From Sphaerisporangium rubeum (GTDB taxonomy: Bacteria > Actinomycetota > Actinomycetes > Streptosporangiales > Streptosporangiaceae): 64,000 nucleotides of DNA. Each line of letters opens with the position of its first letter. Position 1 is the first letter of the stretch. The translations under genes and the position numbers were made by a program. The notes under the pieces were generated by a model that had not been told where the DNA came from, ran no database searches, and worked only from the letters and a program-made list of their open reading frames with translations. Positions 24,899 to 33,293 of this stretch are shown in pieces. Location of the stretch: NCBI RefSeq assembly GCF_014207705.1, contig NZ_JACHIU010000001.1:3092501-3156500 (forward strand), read 5' to 3'.

Positions 24899-24969
24899 AG
24901 GTGGAGACGGGATTTGAACCCGTGTACGCGGCTTTGCAGGCCGCTGCCTCGCCTCTCGGCCACTCCACC
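24899..24969 (-). tRNA. tRNA-Cys (anticodon GCA)
   Basis: Acceptor GGTGGAG/CTCCACC, anticodon in CTGCAAA, T-loop TTCAAAT and the U discriminator typical of tRNA-Cys. Confidence 0.97.
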
Positions 24970-25001
24970 GGGCGAGGCCCCGAACAGGCAAGACCTCTCC
25001 G

Positions 25002-25074
25002 AGCGGACGACGGGATTCGAACCCGCGACCCTCACCTTGGCAAGGTGATGCTCTACCAGCTGAGCCACGTCCGC
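25002..25074 (-). tRNA. tRNA-Gly (anticodon GCC)
   Basis: Acceptor GCGGACG/CGTCCGC, anticodon loop TTGCCAA, T-loop TTCGAAT, discriminator U. First of the three-tRNA cluster. Confidence 0.97.
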
Positions 25075-25253
25075 GTGATCGGCCGGTGAACTCCCCGGCC
25101 CCACGCAGAGAACTCTAGCGAATCCCGGCCAAGTCCCCAAACTCAAATCGGCTTCCCGGGAGGGCCGGCCGGGTCCCGGAGCGGATCCGGTAAGGGGCTA
25201 CCATGCTTGTCACTGGTTACCTAGTGGTGCTGAGGCGGGAGGGTGGCGGCGGG

Positions 25254-26798
25254 ATGGGCAGCGAGTTCGTCGAGGTGGGGGTGGAGAAGCTCGGCTTCGC
25301 CGAGGTGGTCGGGGTGGCCAGGCACGGTGCGGCGGTGCGGCTGAGCGACGAGGCGCTCGCCGCGGTCACGCGCTCGCGCGCGCGGATCGACGAGCTCGCG
25401 AGCGGCCCCGTCCCGGCGTACGGCGTCTCCACCGGGTTCGGCGCGCTCGCCACCCGGCACATCGACCCGTCGCTGCGCGCGGCACTCCAGCGTTCCCTGG
25501 TGCGCTCGCACGCCGCGGGCTCCGGCGCGGAGGTGGAGGACGAGGTGATCAGGGCCATGATGCTCCTGCGCCTGCGCACCCTCGCCACCGGCCACACCGG
25601 GGTGCGGCCCGCCACGGTGCTGCTGCTCGCCGGCCTGCTCGACGCGGGGATCACGCCGGTGGTGCGCGAGTACGGCAGCCTCGGCTGCTCGGGGGACCTC
25701 GCGCCGCTGTCCCACGTCGCGCTCGCCCTGATGGGGGAGGGCACCGTGCGGGTGCGCGGCGGGGAGCCCGTGCCGGCGGCCGAGGCGCTGACGGACGCGG
25801 GCCTCGAGCCGGTGGAGCTCGCCGCCAAGGAGGGCCTCGCGCTGATCAACGGCACCGACGGCATGCTCGGCATGCTGATCCTCGCGCTGGACGACCTGAC
25901 CCGCCTGCTGCGCACCGCCGACGTCACCGCCGCGATGAGCGTGGAGGCGCTGCTCGGCACCGACCGGGTGTTCGCCGCCGACCTCCAGTCGCTGCGGCCC
26001 CACCCCGGCCAGGCGGCCTCCGCGGCCAACCTGCGGGCCCTCCTGCGCGACTCGGCGATCATGGCCTCCCACCGGGACGACACCTGCACCCGCGTGCAGG
26101 ACGCCTACTCCCTGCGCTGCGCACCCCAGGTGGCCGGCGCGGCCCGCGACACCGTGGCCCACGCCGCCGCCGTCGCGTCCCGCGAGCTGGTCGCGGCGAT
26201 CGACAACCCCGTCGTGCTCGGCGACGGCCGCGTGGAGTCCAACGGCAACTTCCACGGCGCACCCGTCGGGTACGTCCTGGACTTCCTCGCCATCGCCGCG
26301 GCCGACGTCGCCTCCATGGCCGAACGCCGCACCGACCGCATGCTGGACGTGTCCCGCAGCCACGGCCTGCCGGCGTTCCTCGCCGACGACCCCGGCGTCG
26401 ACTCCGGCCACATGATCGCGCAGTACACCCAGGCGGCCGTCGTGTCGGAGATGAAGCGCCTCGCCGTCCCGGCCAGCGTCGACTCCATCCCGAGCTCGGC
26501 CATGCAGGAGGACCACGTCTCCATGGGCTGGTCGGCGGCACGCAAGCTGCGCCGCTCGATCGACGGCCTCACCCGCGTGCTCGCCGTCGAACTGCTCACC
26601 GCCGCTCGCGCACTGGACCTGCGCCACCCCCTGACCCCGGCCCCCGCGACCGCCGCCGTGGTGCGCGCGCTGCGCCTGCGGGTCCAGGGCCCCGGCCCCG
26701 ACCGGTACCTGTCCCCGGAGATCGAGGAGGTCACCCGCCTGGTCGCCGCCGGCGTCCCGGTGACCGCCGCCGAGTCGGTCACCGGCCCTCTCGCCTGA
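25254..26798 (+). CDS. hutH: Histidine ammonia-lyase
   Basis: 514 residues from ATG 25254, the start matching family alignments; an in-frame ATG at 25203 adds 17 unlikely residues. The electrophilic MIO prosthetic group forms from C145-S146-G147 in GSLGCSGDLAPLSH; this CSG variant of the usual ASG occurs in actinobacterial enzymes. Y56 in AYGVSTGFG is the catalytic Tyr. It converts L-histidine to trans-urocanate and ammonia in the cytoplasm, the first step of Hut degradation. No other hut gene is nearby, and the next gene starts folate synthesis. Confidence 0.93.
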   Translation: MGSEFVEVGVEKLGFAEVVGVARHGAAVRLSDEALAAVTRSRARIDELASGPVPAYGVSTGFGALATRHIDPSLRAALQRSLVRSHAAGSGAEVEDEVIRAMMLLRLRTLATGHTGVRPATVLLLAGLLDAGITPVVREYGSLGCSGDLAPLSHVALALMGEGTVRVRGGEPVPAAEALTDAGLEPVELAAKEGLALINGTDGMLGMLILALDDLTRLLRTADVTAAMSVEALLGTDRVFAADLQSLRPHPGQAASAANLRALLRDSAIMASHRDDTCTRVQDAYSLRCAPQVAGAARDTVAHAAAVASRELVAAIDNPVVLGDGRVESNGNFHGAPVGYVLDFLAIAAADVASMAERRTDRMLDVSRSHGLPAFLADDPGVDSGHMIAQYTQAAVVSEMKRLAVPASVDSIPSSAMQEDHVSMGWSAARKLRRSIDGLTRVLAVELLTAARALDLRHPLTPAPATAAVVRALRLRVQGPGPDRYLSPEIEEVTRLVAAGVPVTAAESVTGPLA

Positions 26799-26845
26799 CC
26801 GGGGCGCGTCACCGGTGACGAACCAGGACGCGCCACAATGGACGG

Positions 26846-27871
26846 GTGTATTTCGCCCACGTCAACGGCCGGTTGGCCACGCGGCTGCGTGACGTGACCA
26901 CCGACCTCGAGGCGCTCGACGGCGAGGGCTGGTGGGCCGTCGTGGTGACCTACGAGGGAAAGGTCACCTGTGCCAGGTTCGACGACGTGCGTCCCGCGCC
27001 GCTCCCGCCGGGCACCGGCCACTGGCCGGCCGGCCTGACCTGGGCCTCCTCCCTGGACCGCACCGCGTACGAGGCCGGGGTGCGGCGCGTGCGCGAGCTG
27101 ATCGCCGAGGGAGAGGTCTACCAGGCCAACCTGTGCCGGATCCTCACCGCCGGGCTCACCGGCGAGGCCGACCCGCTGGTGCTGGCCCACCGGCTGGCCC
27201 GCGGCAACCCCGCGCCGTACGCCGCCACGATCGAGGTGCCGGGCCTGTCGGTCGTGTCCGCCTCACCGGAGCTGTACCTGTCGCGGCGAGGCGACGTCGT
27301 GGAGTCCGGGCCGATCAAGGGCACCGGCAGGACCGCCGCCGACCTGCTGGAGAAGGACTACGCCGAGAACGTCATGATCGTCGACCTGGTGCGCAACGAC
27401 CTCGGCCGGGTCGCCGATGTGGGATCGGTCACCGTCCCCGAGCTGTGCGCCGTCGAGGAGCACCCCGGCCTGGTGCACCTGGTCTCCACCGTGCGTGCCG
27501 TACTCCCGGCGGGGACGGGGTGGCCGGAGCTGTTCTCGGCGACCTTCCCGCCGGGGTCGATCACCGGCGCGCCGAAGTCGTCGGCGGTTCGAATCATCAA
27601 TGAGCTCGAACCAGAGCCAAGAGGGCCGTACTGTGGGGCAGTGGGCTGGGTCGACGCCGGCAGGCGCGAAGGCGCGCTGGCCGTCGGCATCCGCACCTTC
27701 TGGATCGAGCGCGACCTCATCCGCTTCGGCACCGGCGCAGGCATCACCTGGGGCTCGGACCCGGGGCGCGAGTGGCGCGAGACCGAGCTGAAGGCCTCCC
27801 GGCTCATCGCGCTCGCCTCCGGCCGGTCACCGCGTTCCCGGCCGAGGCCGGAAGAAATGGAGAACCGCTAG
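26846..27871 (+). CDS. pabB: Aminodeoxychorismate synthase component I (chorismate-binding)
   Basis: 341 residues, GTG start. Chorismate-binding fold only, without the long N-terminal domain of anthranilate synthase. Signature motifs: EGEVYQANLCRIL, SPELYLSRRG, SGPIKGTGRT, DLVRNDLGRVADVGSVTV, FPPGSITGAPK and GPYCGAVGW. It aminates chorismate to 4-amino-4-deoxychorismate for folate, with a glutaminase supplied elsewhere. It sits directly before pabC with no gap, so the two steps are co-expressed. Confidence 0.9.
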   Translation: MYFAHVNGRLATRLRDVTTDLEALDGEGWWAVVVTYEGKVTCARFDDVRPAPLPPGTGHWPAGLTWASSLDRTAYEAGVRRVRELIAEGEVYQANLCRILTAGLTGEADPLVLAHRLARGNPAPYAATIEVPGLSVVSASPELYLSRRGDVVESGPIKGTGRTAADLLEKDYAENVMIVDLVRNDLGRVADVGSVTVPELCAVEEHPGLVHLVSTVRAVLPAGTGWPELFSATFPPGSITGAPKSSAVRIINELEPEPRGPYCGAVGWVDAGRREGALAVGIRTFWIERDLIRFGTGAGITWGSDPGREWRETELKASRLIALASGRSPRSRPRPEEMENR

Positions 27872-28702
27872 ATGAACGTTCCGGTGTGGGTCAACGGCGA
27901 GTTGATCGACCCCGCGCAGGCCGCCGTCTCGGTCTTCGACCACGGCCTGATGGTCGGGGACGGCGTCTTCGAGACGATCAAGTGCGTCGACGGCCAGGCG
28001 TTCGCCCTGACCCGCCATCTGGACCGGCTGATGCTCTCCGCCGAGCGCCTCGGCCTGCCGGCCCCCGACGTCGCCGCCATCGCCGGCGGCGTGCGCGGCT
28101 GCCTCGCCGCGGCGCCGCCGTGGCCGCTCGGCCGCATCCGGGTCACCTACACCAGCGGCAGCGGCCCGCTCGGGTCCGACCGCGGCAACCAGGGCACCAC
28201 GTCCATCGTGATCGTGGGTGCGCAGGCGCCGTTCCCCGACGCCGCCGCCGTCACCGTGGTGCCGTGGCCGCGCAACGAGCGCGGCGCGCTCGCCGGGGTC
28301 AAGAGCACGTCCTACGGCGACAACGCCAAGGCCCTGGCGTACGCCAAGGAGCGCGGCGGCCACGAGGCGATCTTCGGCAACCTCGCGGGGAACCTCTGCG
28401 AGGGCACCGGCAGCAACATCTTCATCGTCAAGGACGGCAACCTCGTCACGCCGACCCTCGCGTCGGGCTGCCTGGCCGGTGTGACCCGCGCGCTGGTGCT
28501 GGAGTGGCACGGCGGCGAGGAGGCCGACGTGCCGCTGCAGGAGCTGTACGACGCCGACGAGGCGTTCCTCACCTCGACGACCCGCGACGTGCAGCCGATT
28601 CGCCTGGTGGACGACACCGTCCTGCCGGCCGCACCCGGCCCGGTAACCGCCAAGGCGATGCGGGTGTTCGCCGAGCGGAGCGCCGCCGACCTCGACCCGT
28701 GA
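27872..28702 (+). CDS. pabC: Aminodeoxychorismate lyase, class IV PLP aminotransferase family
   Basis: 276 residues, adjacent to pabB. PLP-fold IV motifs: VFDHGLMVGDGVFETIK, the PLP-lysine K144 in GVKSTSYGDN, GTGSNIFIV and FLTSTTRDVQP. It releases pyruvate from aminodeoxychorismate to give p-aminobenzoate. A branched-chain or D-amino-acid aminotransferase cannot be excluded by sequence alone, but the pabB context supports PabC. Confidence 0.88.
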   Translation: MNVPVWVNGELIDPAQAAVSVFDHGLMVGDGVFETIKCVDGQAFALTRHLDRLMLSAERLGLPAPDVAAIAGGVRGCLAAAPPWPLGRIRVTYTSGSGPLGSDRGNQGTTSIVIVGAQAPFPDAAAVTVVPWPRNERGALAGVKSTSYGDNAKALAYAKERGGHEAIFGNLAGNLCEGTGSNIFIVKDGNLVTPTLASGCLAGVTRALVLEWHGGEEADVPLQELYDADEAFLTSTTRDVQPIRLVDDTVLPAAPGPVTAKAMRVFAERSAADLDP

Positions 28703-28738
28703 CGGCCGGCCCCCCCGGCGGGGTGACCGGCCGGGGGG

Positions 28739-30151
28739 TCACTCGGGGTACGACACCTGGGTCTGCGCGTTGAGCTCCTCGACCGTGACCTTCTTGGCCG
28801 GGTCGGTGAGAGGGTCGTCGATCGCGATGACGTCCAGGCCCTTGGTGATGTCGCTGGAGTAGATGTACCCGTTGTAGTAGTACGCCGACCAGGAGCCGCC
28901 GAGCTGAGGCTCGCCTGAGGACCCGATGGGGCCGCGGTCGACGTACGCGATCTCCTTCGGCGCGGCGGGGTCGGTGTAGTCGACGACCGACACGCCACCC
29001 TGGTACCACGCCTGCACCATGATCGTCTTACCGGGGACCGGGAGCAGCGACCCGTTGTGCGCCACGCAGTTCTCCGCGCCGGTCTGGTTGCGCGGGATCT
29101 TGAAGTACGTGCCGACGCGGCGCAGCTCCCGGCCGTCGACGATGTCGTACACCGCGTCGGCCCCCTTGTCGGGGCCGGTCTTGGCGTCGCAGGTGGCGGC
29201 GATGCCGCCGCCGAGCTCGTCGCTGAAGATCACTCTGCTCGCGTCGTTGCTGAACGTCGCCGAGTGCCAGATCGAGAAGTTCTGCGCGTCGGTGACCTGC
29301 TGGAGCACCTTGGGCTTCACCGGGTCGGAGATGTCCATCAAGATGCCGTTGCCGAGGCACGCGCCGGCCGCGAGGTTCTTCTCCGGGTACACCGTGATGT
29401 CGTGGCAGCCGCTGGTCGCGCCGGGCTGCGACTCGTCGTCGCCGTCCTGGAACAGCACCGGCTGCGCGACCACGGCCGCCTTCGCGGGGTCGTTCACCGG
29501 GACCTCGACGATGGCGATCGAGTCGTGCGGCGGCTTGCACTTGGCGGTGTCAGGGGCCGGGCCGAACGACGACACGTACAGGTAGATCTTCGCCGGGTCC
29601 TTGCCGGGGACCAGCGTGTGGGTGTGGGAGCCGCACTGGGTCTCGATCGACTTCAGGTACCGCGGCTTGGCCGGGTCGGACACGTCGAAGATCCGGATGC
29701 CCTCCCAGCCCTTGATCGAGTCGCCGCGCAGGCTCTCGCAGGTGTCGTCGCTGCGCGGCTCGTCCACCGACAGGAACACGAGGTTCCCCGACACCGAGAT
29801 GTCGTTCTGGCCGCCGGGGCACACCACCCGCGTGATCACCTTGGGCTTGGCGGGGTCGCTGATGTCGTGGATGGTGAAGCCCTCGTAGTTGCCGACGTAG
29901 GCGCGGTCGCCGCGGAACGCGAGGTCGGTGCCCCAGGCCTGCTCGCCGTCGAACGGCGCCGACAGCGGCACGTTGGCCACCAGCCGCGCGTTCGGGCTGT
30001 GCTGCACGCCGTCGGCGGTCGTGGCCCCGGGGGGCTTGGACGCCACCGAGTCGGCCGGGCCCTGCGGAGCCGGTGGGCCGGAGGTGCACGCGCCGAGCAA
30101 TGACACCGCCGCCGCGGCCACCGCGATGGCCCTCATACGCCGCAGGCCCAC
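28739..30151 (-). CDS. LVIVD-repeat beta-propeller lipoprotein
   Basis: 470 residues. Lipoprotein signal peptide with lipobox LLGAC (C21), a Pro-rich spacer, then repeated blades of the type ...IHDISDPAKPKVI..., ...IFDVSDPAKPRYL..., ...MDISDPVKPKVL..., ...VVDYTDPAAPKEI..., characteristic of LVIVD repeats. Exported and membrane-anchored. It is divergent, by under 50 bp, from a DUF305 lipoprotein, a pairing that recurs in actinobacteria; a metal-related envelope role has been suggested for DUF305, but nothing here proves it. Confidence 0.85.
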   Translation of the reverse strand: MGLRRMRAIAVAAAAVSLLGACTSGPPAPQGPADSVASKPPGATTADGVQHSPNARLVANVPLSAPFDGEQAWGTDLAFRGDRAYVGNYEGFTIHDISDPAKPKVITRVVCPGGQNDISVSGNLVFLSVDEPRSDDTCESLRGDSIKGWEGIRIFDVSDPAKPRYLKSIETQCGSHTHTLVPGKDPAKIYLYVSSFGPAPDTAKCKPPHDSIAIVEVPVNDPAKAAVVAQPVLFQDGDDESQPGATSGCHDITVYPEKNLAAGACLGNGILMDISDPVKPKVLQQVTDAQNFSIWHSATFSNDASRVIFSDELGGGIAATCDAKTGPDKGADAVYDIVDGRELRRVGTYFKIPRNQTGAENCVAHNGSLLPVPGKTIMVQAWYQGGVSVVDYTDPAAPKEIAYVDRGPIGSSGEPQLGGSWSAYYYNGYIYSSDITKGLDVIAIDDPLTDPAKKVTVEELNAQTQVSYPE

Positions 30152-30199
30152 ATCGTCCCCTGTTCGTCCGATCTTGAAAACTGCCCCAGTATGGAAGCT

Positions 30200-30862
30200 A
30201 TGTCGTTTCGGCGAAGCACGTCCCGGCTTTTGGTAACGGTTGTGCTGGCATCGGCGCTCGGCGCCTGCTCAGCCGCCGCTCCGCGGCCAGGCGCCGCACC
30301 GGTCGCCGGCACCGAGGCGCCGGTGGTCGTGCCAGGCGCGCCTGGCGGGGAAGGCCGGGTCGCCACGCCGGGGGAACGGGTCGGGGAGCCGGACTCGGTG
30401 ACGTCGGCCGCCGACGTCATGTTCGCCGAGCGGATGATCCCGCACCACCGGCAGGCCCTGGAGATGGCCGCGCTCGCCGCGGACCGCACCACGTCCCCCG
30501 CGGTGACGGCCCTGGCGGAACGGATCACGTCGGGACAGGGCCCCGAGATCGCGGTGATGTCACGCTGGCTGACGGCGCAGGGACGGCAGGTGCCGGCCGA
30601 TCACGGCCACGAGCCGGACCAGGCGTACGGGATGGCGAGCCTCGCCGAGATGAACCGGTTGCGCGCGGCGCGCGGCAAGGAGTTCGACACGCTGCTGCTG
30701 CGCCTGATGATCAGGCATCACGAAGGCGCGGTGCGGATGGCGGGGGAGGAACTGGCCGGCGGGGGCGATCAGCTCATGCTGAAGATGGCCGGGGACGTCG
30801 TCTCCGGCCAGCGCGCGGAGATCGTCCGGATGAGGAGGCTGCTGGACGGGACGCCGTCCTAG
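30200..30862 (+). CDS. DUF305 lipoprotein
   Basis: 220 residues from ATG 30200 (GGAAG just upstream); an ATG at 30191 is also in frame. Lipobox LGAC, Pro/Ala linker, then the DUF305 four-helix domain with its two His motifs, FAERMIPHHRQALEMA and RLMIRHHEGAVRMA. The paired His and Met residues suggest metal binding, copper being the usual proposal. It shares a very short intergenic promoter region with the LVIVD gene and overlaps the convergent ssgB stop by 4 bp. Confidence 0.88.
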   Translation: MSFRRSTSRLLVTVVLASALGACSAAAPRPGAAPVAGTEAPVVVPGAPGGEGRVATPGERVGEPDSVTSAADVMFAERMIPHHRQALEMAALAADRTTSPAVTALAERITSGQGPEIAVMSRWLTAQGRQVPADHGHEPDQAYGMASLAEMNRLRAARGKEFDTLLLRLMIRHHEGAVRMAGEELAGGGDQLMLKMAGDVVSGQRAEIVRMRRLLDGTPS

Positions 30863-31272
30863 GAGCTCCACAGCATGTTGGACAGCTCCTCGTCGAGATC
30901 CATGAAGTCGGCCTCACGGCCGGCCGACACCAGCTCGTAGGTGCGGTGCAGGAACTCGGTGAGAGGCGCCAGCGGCACCTCGAACAGCGCCTGGCCGAAC
31001 GGAGAGGTCAGGCTGATGTTCAACGTGCGCTCGCCGTCGGCGCGCGCGGGCCATACCTGCACGTCCCCGTCGCCGACCCGCCGGACGATGCCGACGGTCA
31101 GCAGTTCACGTGCGAAGATCCACTCGACCGGTTCGTCGTTCCCCACATGGAAGGCCATCCTGATGGCGTACGGGTCGTCGGCGGTATAGCTGAGCCCGGC
31201 GAGCAGGGGGACGGTCGTACGGTCGGGGACCACGAGTCGAAGGCCCAGCTCGGCAGAGACGGTGGCGTTCAT
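30859..31272 (-). CDS. ssgB: SsgB-type sporulation/cell-division protein (SALP)
   Basis: 137 residues. Matches SsgB throughout: MNATVSAELGLRLVV, DPYAIRMAFH, VEWIFARELL, GDVQVWPAR, LEFLHRTY-like TEFLHRTYELV and an acidic MDLDEELSNML C-terminus. SsgB is the SALP conserved across sporulating actinomycetes and recruits FtsZ to septum sites during sporulation. The start has AAAGG 10 bases upstream. Its presence implies a sporulating mycelial host. Confidence 0.88.
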   Translation of the reverse strand: MNATVSAELGLRLVVPDRTTVPLLAGLSYTADDPYAIRMAFHVGNDEPVEWIFARELLTVGIVRRVGDGDVQVWPARADGERTLNISLTSPFGQALFEVPLAPLTEFLHRTYELVSAGREADFMDLDEELSNMLWSS

Positions 31273-31764
31273 CGTCAGCCAAACCTTTCATGGTGGGTCC
31301 CCTGACGGGGCTTGGATGGTGGTGCTCTGAAGGACTTCGTCCGAAAGCTGTGTCAGCGGAACGAAGAGACCTGCAGGAAAGATTCCGCTCCTGGGCCCTT
31401 CTGTAACGCATCTCACAGCGCGACATTTCTGCTGCTACCTGGTCAAACATCGCTTAGGGACGCGTGTTTGCAAGTGTTTTGCGCGTCGATCCGGCCGTCC
31501 TACGGGGCATCTACGGGTGACTGTGGGTAAAGATCATATGTGGTGCGATTCGGATGAGTATGGGGCATGACGATGCTATGCCAACACCCCCCTACCATGC
31601 CGCACTCCCGCCAACCTTTCCTCGTGTCGCCGCCGTCCCCCACGGGCCCGACCCCCTCGCCGCACACGTCCCGAGATCACTTCCCTCCGTCACTTCGCCA
31701 CCGCCCCCCGAAGTGAGGTATGGTTTTCCCCGTCGGCGGATCCACCCGCGACCCCGACGATCAA
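31273..31764. other. Intergenic region between ssgB and tRNA-Val
   Basis: 492 bp with no supportable gene. It must hold the ssgB promoter (minus) and the tRNA-Val promoter (plus). A small inverted repeat, CACTTCG/CGAAGTG, lies at about 31691-31715, just upstream of the tRNA. I see nothing else. Confidence 0.6.
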
Positions 31765-31836
31765 GGGCGATTAGCTCAGCGGGAGAGCGCTTCGTTCACA
31801 CCGAAGAGGTCACTGGTTCGATCCCAGTATCGCCCA
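31765..31836 (+). tRNA. tRNA-Val (anticodon CAC), AICE integration target
   Basis: Cloverleaf: acceptor GGGCGAT/ATCGCCC, anticodon loop TTCACAC, T-loop TTCGATC, discriminator A at 31836; CCA is not encoded exactly (CCCA follows). From 31794 (last base of the 5' anticodon stem) to the 3' end the sequence is duplicated at 46390-46433, so the 3' part is now supplied by the integrated element and the gene remains intact. Confidence 0.97.
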
Positions 31837-31837
31837 C
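31794..31837 (+). other. attL core (44-bp direct repeat)
   Basis: Identical to 46390-46433, with mismatches on both sides. It spans the anticodon loop to one base past the tRNA discriminator. Strand exchange in the anticodon loop is usual for tyrosine integrases. Confidence 0.93.
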
Positions 31838-31847
31838 CCAGCCCACA

Positions 31848-31878
31848 GGCCGCTTCCGAATCGTGGAAGCGGCCTTTT
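31848..31878 (+). terminator. Terminator behind tRNA-Val, element copy
   Basis: Perfect 10-bp stem GGCCGCTTCC/GGAAGCGGCC with loop GAATCGT, then TTTT. The same hairpin lies behind attR at 46444-46470, so this copy is brought in by the element. Confidence 0.85.
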
Positions 31879-31885
31879 CGATCTT

Positions 31886-31906
31886 CTGAGTGACCAACTG
31901 AGTGAC
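31886..31906. promoter_or_regulatory. Candidate integrase arm-type sites, left end
   Basis: CTGAGTGAC at 31886-31894 and again at 31898-31906, 12 bp apart, abutting the int stop codon. The same double motif with one change lies at 46271-46291 near the right end. Repeats at both ends of an integrative element, outside the core, suggest Int or Xis binding. Confidence 0.5.
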
Positions 31907-33072
31907 TAAGCCTCTCCCGGCTCCATCGGGAAGATAATGTCCATGGCCTCCGCTCCCTCCAGCAGCACCGGCCGTATCTGCTTGCGGTAGACCTTCTCCG
32001 TGACCGCCGTTCCCTGGTGTCCTACCAACCGGGAGATGTTCTCCAGAGGCACCCCGCTGTCCGACAGCAGCGAGACGAAGCTGTGTCGCATCTCCCGTGG
32101 TGTCCAGTCCTGAGCCGTCAGGCCGGCGTCCCGCACGATGGCCCGGAACGATCGCCGTACGTTCCCGGCCGCGAGCGCCGTCCCGAACCGCGTGCAGAAC
32201 ACCAGATCCATGTCCCGCCACTTCGCCCCCGCTGTGCGGCGGATGGCGTTCTGACGCTCCCTATGGGCCTGTAGAGCGTCCACACAGCGCTTCGGCATGG
32301 CTAGGGTGCGGCGAGATCTCTGCGTCTTCGTGTCTCCGTGAGCCCGCACCGAACGCCAGACCATGATGGATGGTGGAACAGGCGGTTCGGCGTCGGGCCT
32401 GCCGTCCAGATCCACATGTGACCAGGTGAGCGCGCGAAGTTCCTCAGTCCGAGCGCCGATGAGCAGAGAGAGCACGACGTACGCGTGCAAGGGCTTCCCC
32501 GTCGCTGCGTTCAGCACGGCTTCGGCCTGGTCGAGTGTTAGGGACTTGGACGGCCGGCCAGGCTTTCCCCGTGGCACCTCGCAGAGCAGCACCACATTCC
32601 GCTTCACCTTGTCCCTAGCCTGAGCGCGGCTCACCGCACGCTTGAGGATCGAACGGATGTCCAGCAGGGTCCGCGTGCTGAGCGTCTCTGCCTTGCTCGC
32701 CAACCAGCGGTCCACGTCGTCCGCAGTGAGTTCCCGAAGCTTCCGCGCACCGAGCGCCGGGATCACGTGAGTGTTCGCCAGGATCGTGCGATTCTCGATG
32801 GTGGCGACGTCCCGGCCGGTCAACCCGAACTCCAACCAGTTCCGTACGGCGTCGGCAACCGTGTAGTTCCCCGTGGCCACGGTCAAGCCGTCGTCGTGGT
32901 CGCGCTGAATCTCCTTCAGCTTGTCCTTCGCTTCGGTCTTGGTCTTCCCGCTAGCTCTGCGGACGATCCGCTTCCCCTCCGGCGTATAGCCGACCGTCAC
33001 GGACGCTATCCAGCGGTTCCGTCGTTCGTCCCAGTGCAATCCGCCGTCGCCGCGGCTTCGTCGTTTGGTCAT
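31906..33072 (-). CDS. int: Tyrosine-recombinase integrase
   Basis: 388 residues. N-terminal arm-binding part ~1-65, SAM-like core-binding domain ~70-165, catalytic domain ~175-375. Catalytic residues: R208 (IGARTEELRALTW), K249 in the beta-hairpin, R326-x-x-R329 (the usual HxxR His is replaced by Arg, a common variant), H352 (GHQGTAVTEKVY) and nucleophile Y362. It catalyses site-specific recombination at the adjacent tRNA-Val. ATG overlaps the xis stop (ATGA), so the two are coupled. Confidence 0.95.
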   Translation of the reverse strand: MTKRRSRGDGGLHWDERRNRWIASVTVGYTPEGKRIVRRASGKTKTEAKDKLKEIQRDHDDGLTVATGNYTVADAVRNWLEFGLTGRDVATIENRTILANTHVIPALGARKLRELTADDVDRWLASKAETLSTRTLLDIRSILKRAVSRAQARDKVKRNVVLLCEVPRGKPGRPSKSLTLDQAEAVLNAATGKPLHAYVVLSLLIGARTEELRALTWSHVDLDGRPDAEPPVPPSIMVWRSVRAHGDTKTQRSRRTLAMPKRCVDALQAHRERQNAIRRTAGAKWRDMDLVFCTRFGTALAAGNVRRSFRAIVRDAGLTAQDWTPREMRHSFVSLLSDSGVPLENISRLVGHQGTAVTEKVYRKQIRPVLLEGAEAMDIIFPMEPGEA

Positions 33073-33293
33073 CAGGCGGCTTCCTCTGCTTCCTTCTCCA
33101 AGAGGGCGATGTACTCGCGGATGGCACGGGCGGTGATCAGACGGGACCGGCCTTGCTTGACCGATCGCAGCCGCCCGGAGCGGAGCTGTTCATAGATGAC
33201 GGTGCGGCTCATGCGGAGAAGCCGCATGGCGTCGCTCACTCGGTAGAGCTGGTTATCGTCCAGCCGGACCACGTCCGGCGCCAAGGCGGTCAT
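33072..33293 (-). CDS. xis: Excisionase, MerR-like helix-turn-helix (HTH_17)
   Basis: 73 residues from ATG 33293, which overlaps the upstream gene's stop (ATGA). Typical small excisionase: LYRVSDAMRLLRMSRTVIYEQLRSGRLRSVKQGRSRLITARAIREYI, a winged HTH with the RSRLI wing, then an acidic tail. It probably bends DNA at att and directs Int toward excision. Directly upstream of int. Confidence 0.88.
   Translation of the reverse strand: MTALAPDVVRLDDNQLYRVSDAMRLLRMSRTVIYEQLRSGRLRSVKQGRSRLITARAIREYIALLEKEAEEAA

Noticed and set aside
25254-26798. Atypical CSG in place of ASG at the MIO site of HutH as an inactivating change
   Set aside because: Cys-Ser-Gly is a known variant of the precursor in actinobacterial histidine ammonia-lyases and still forms the cofactor.
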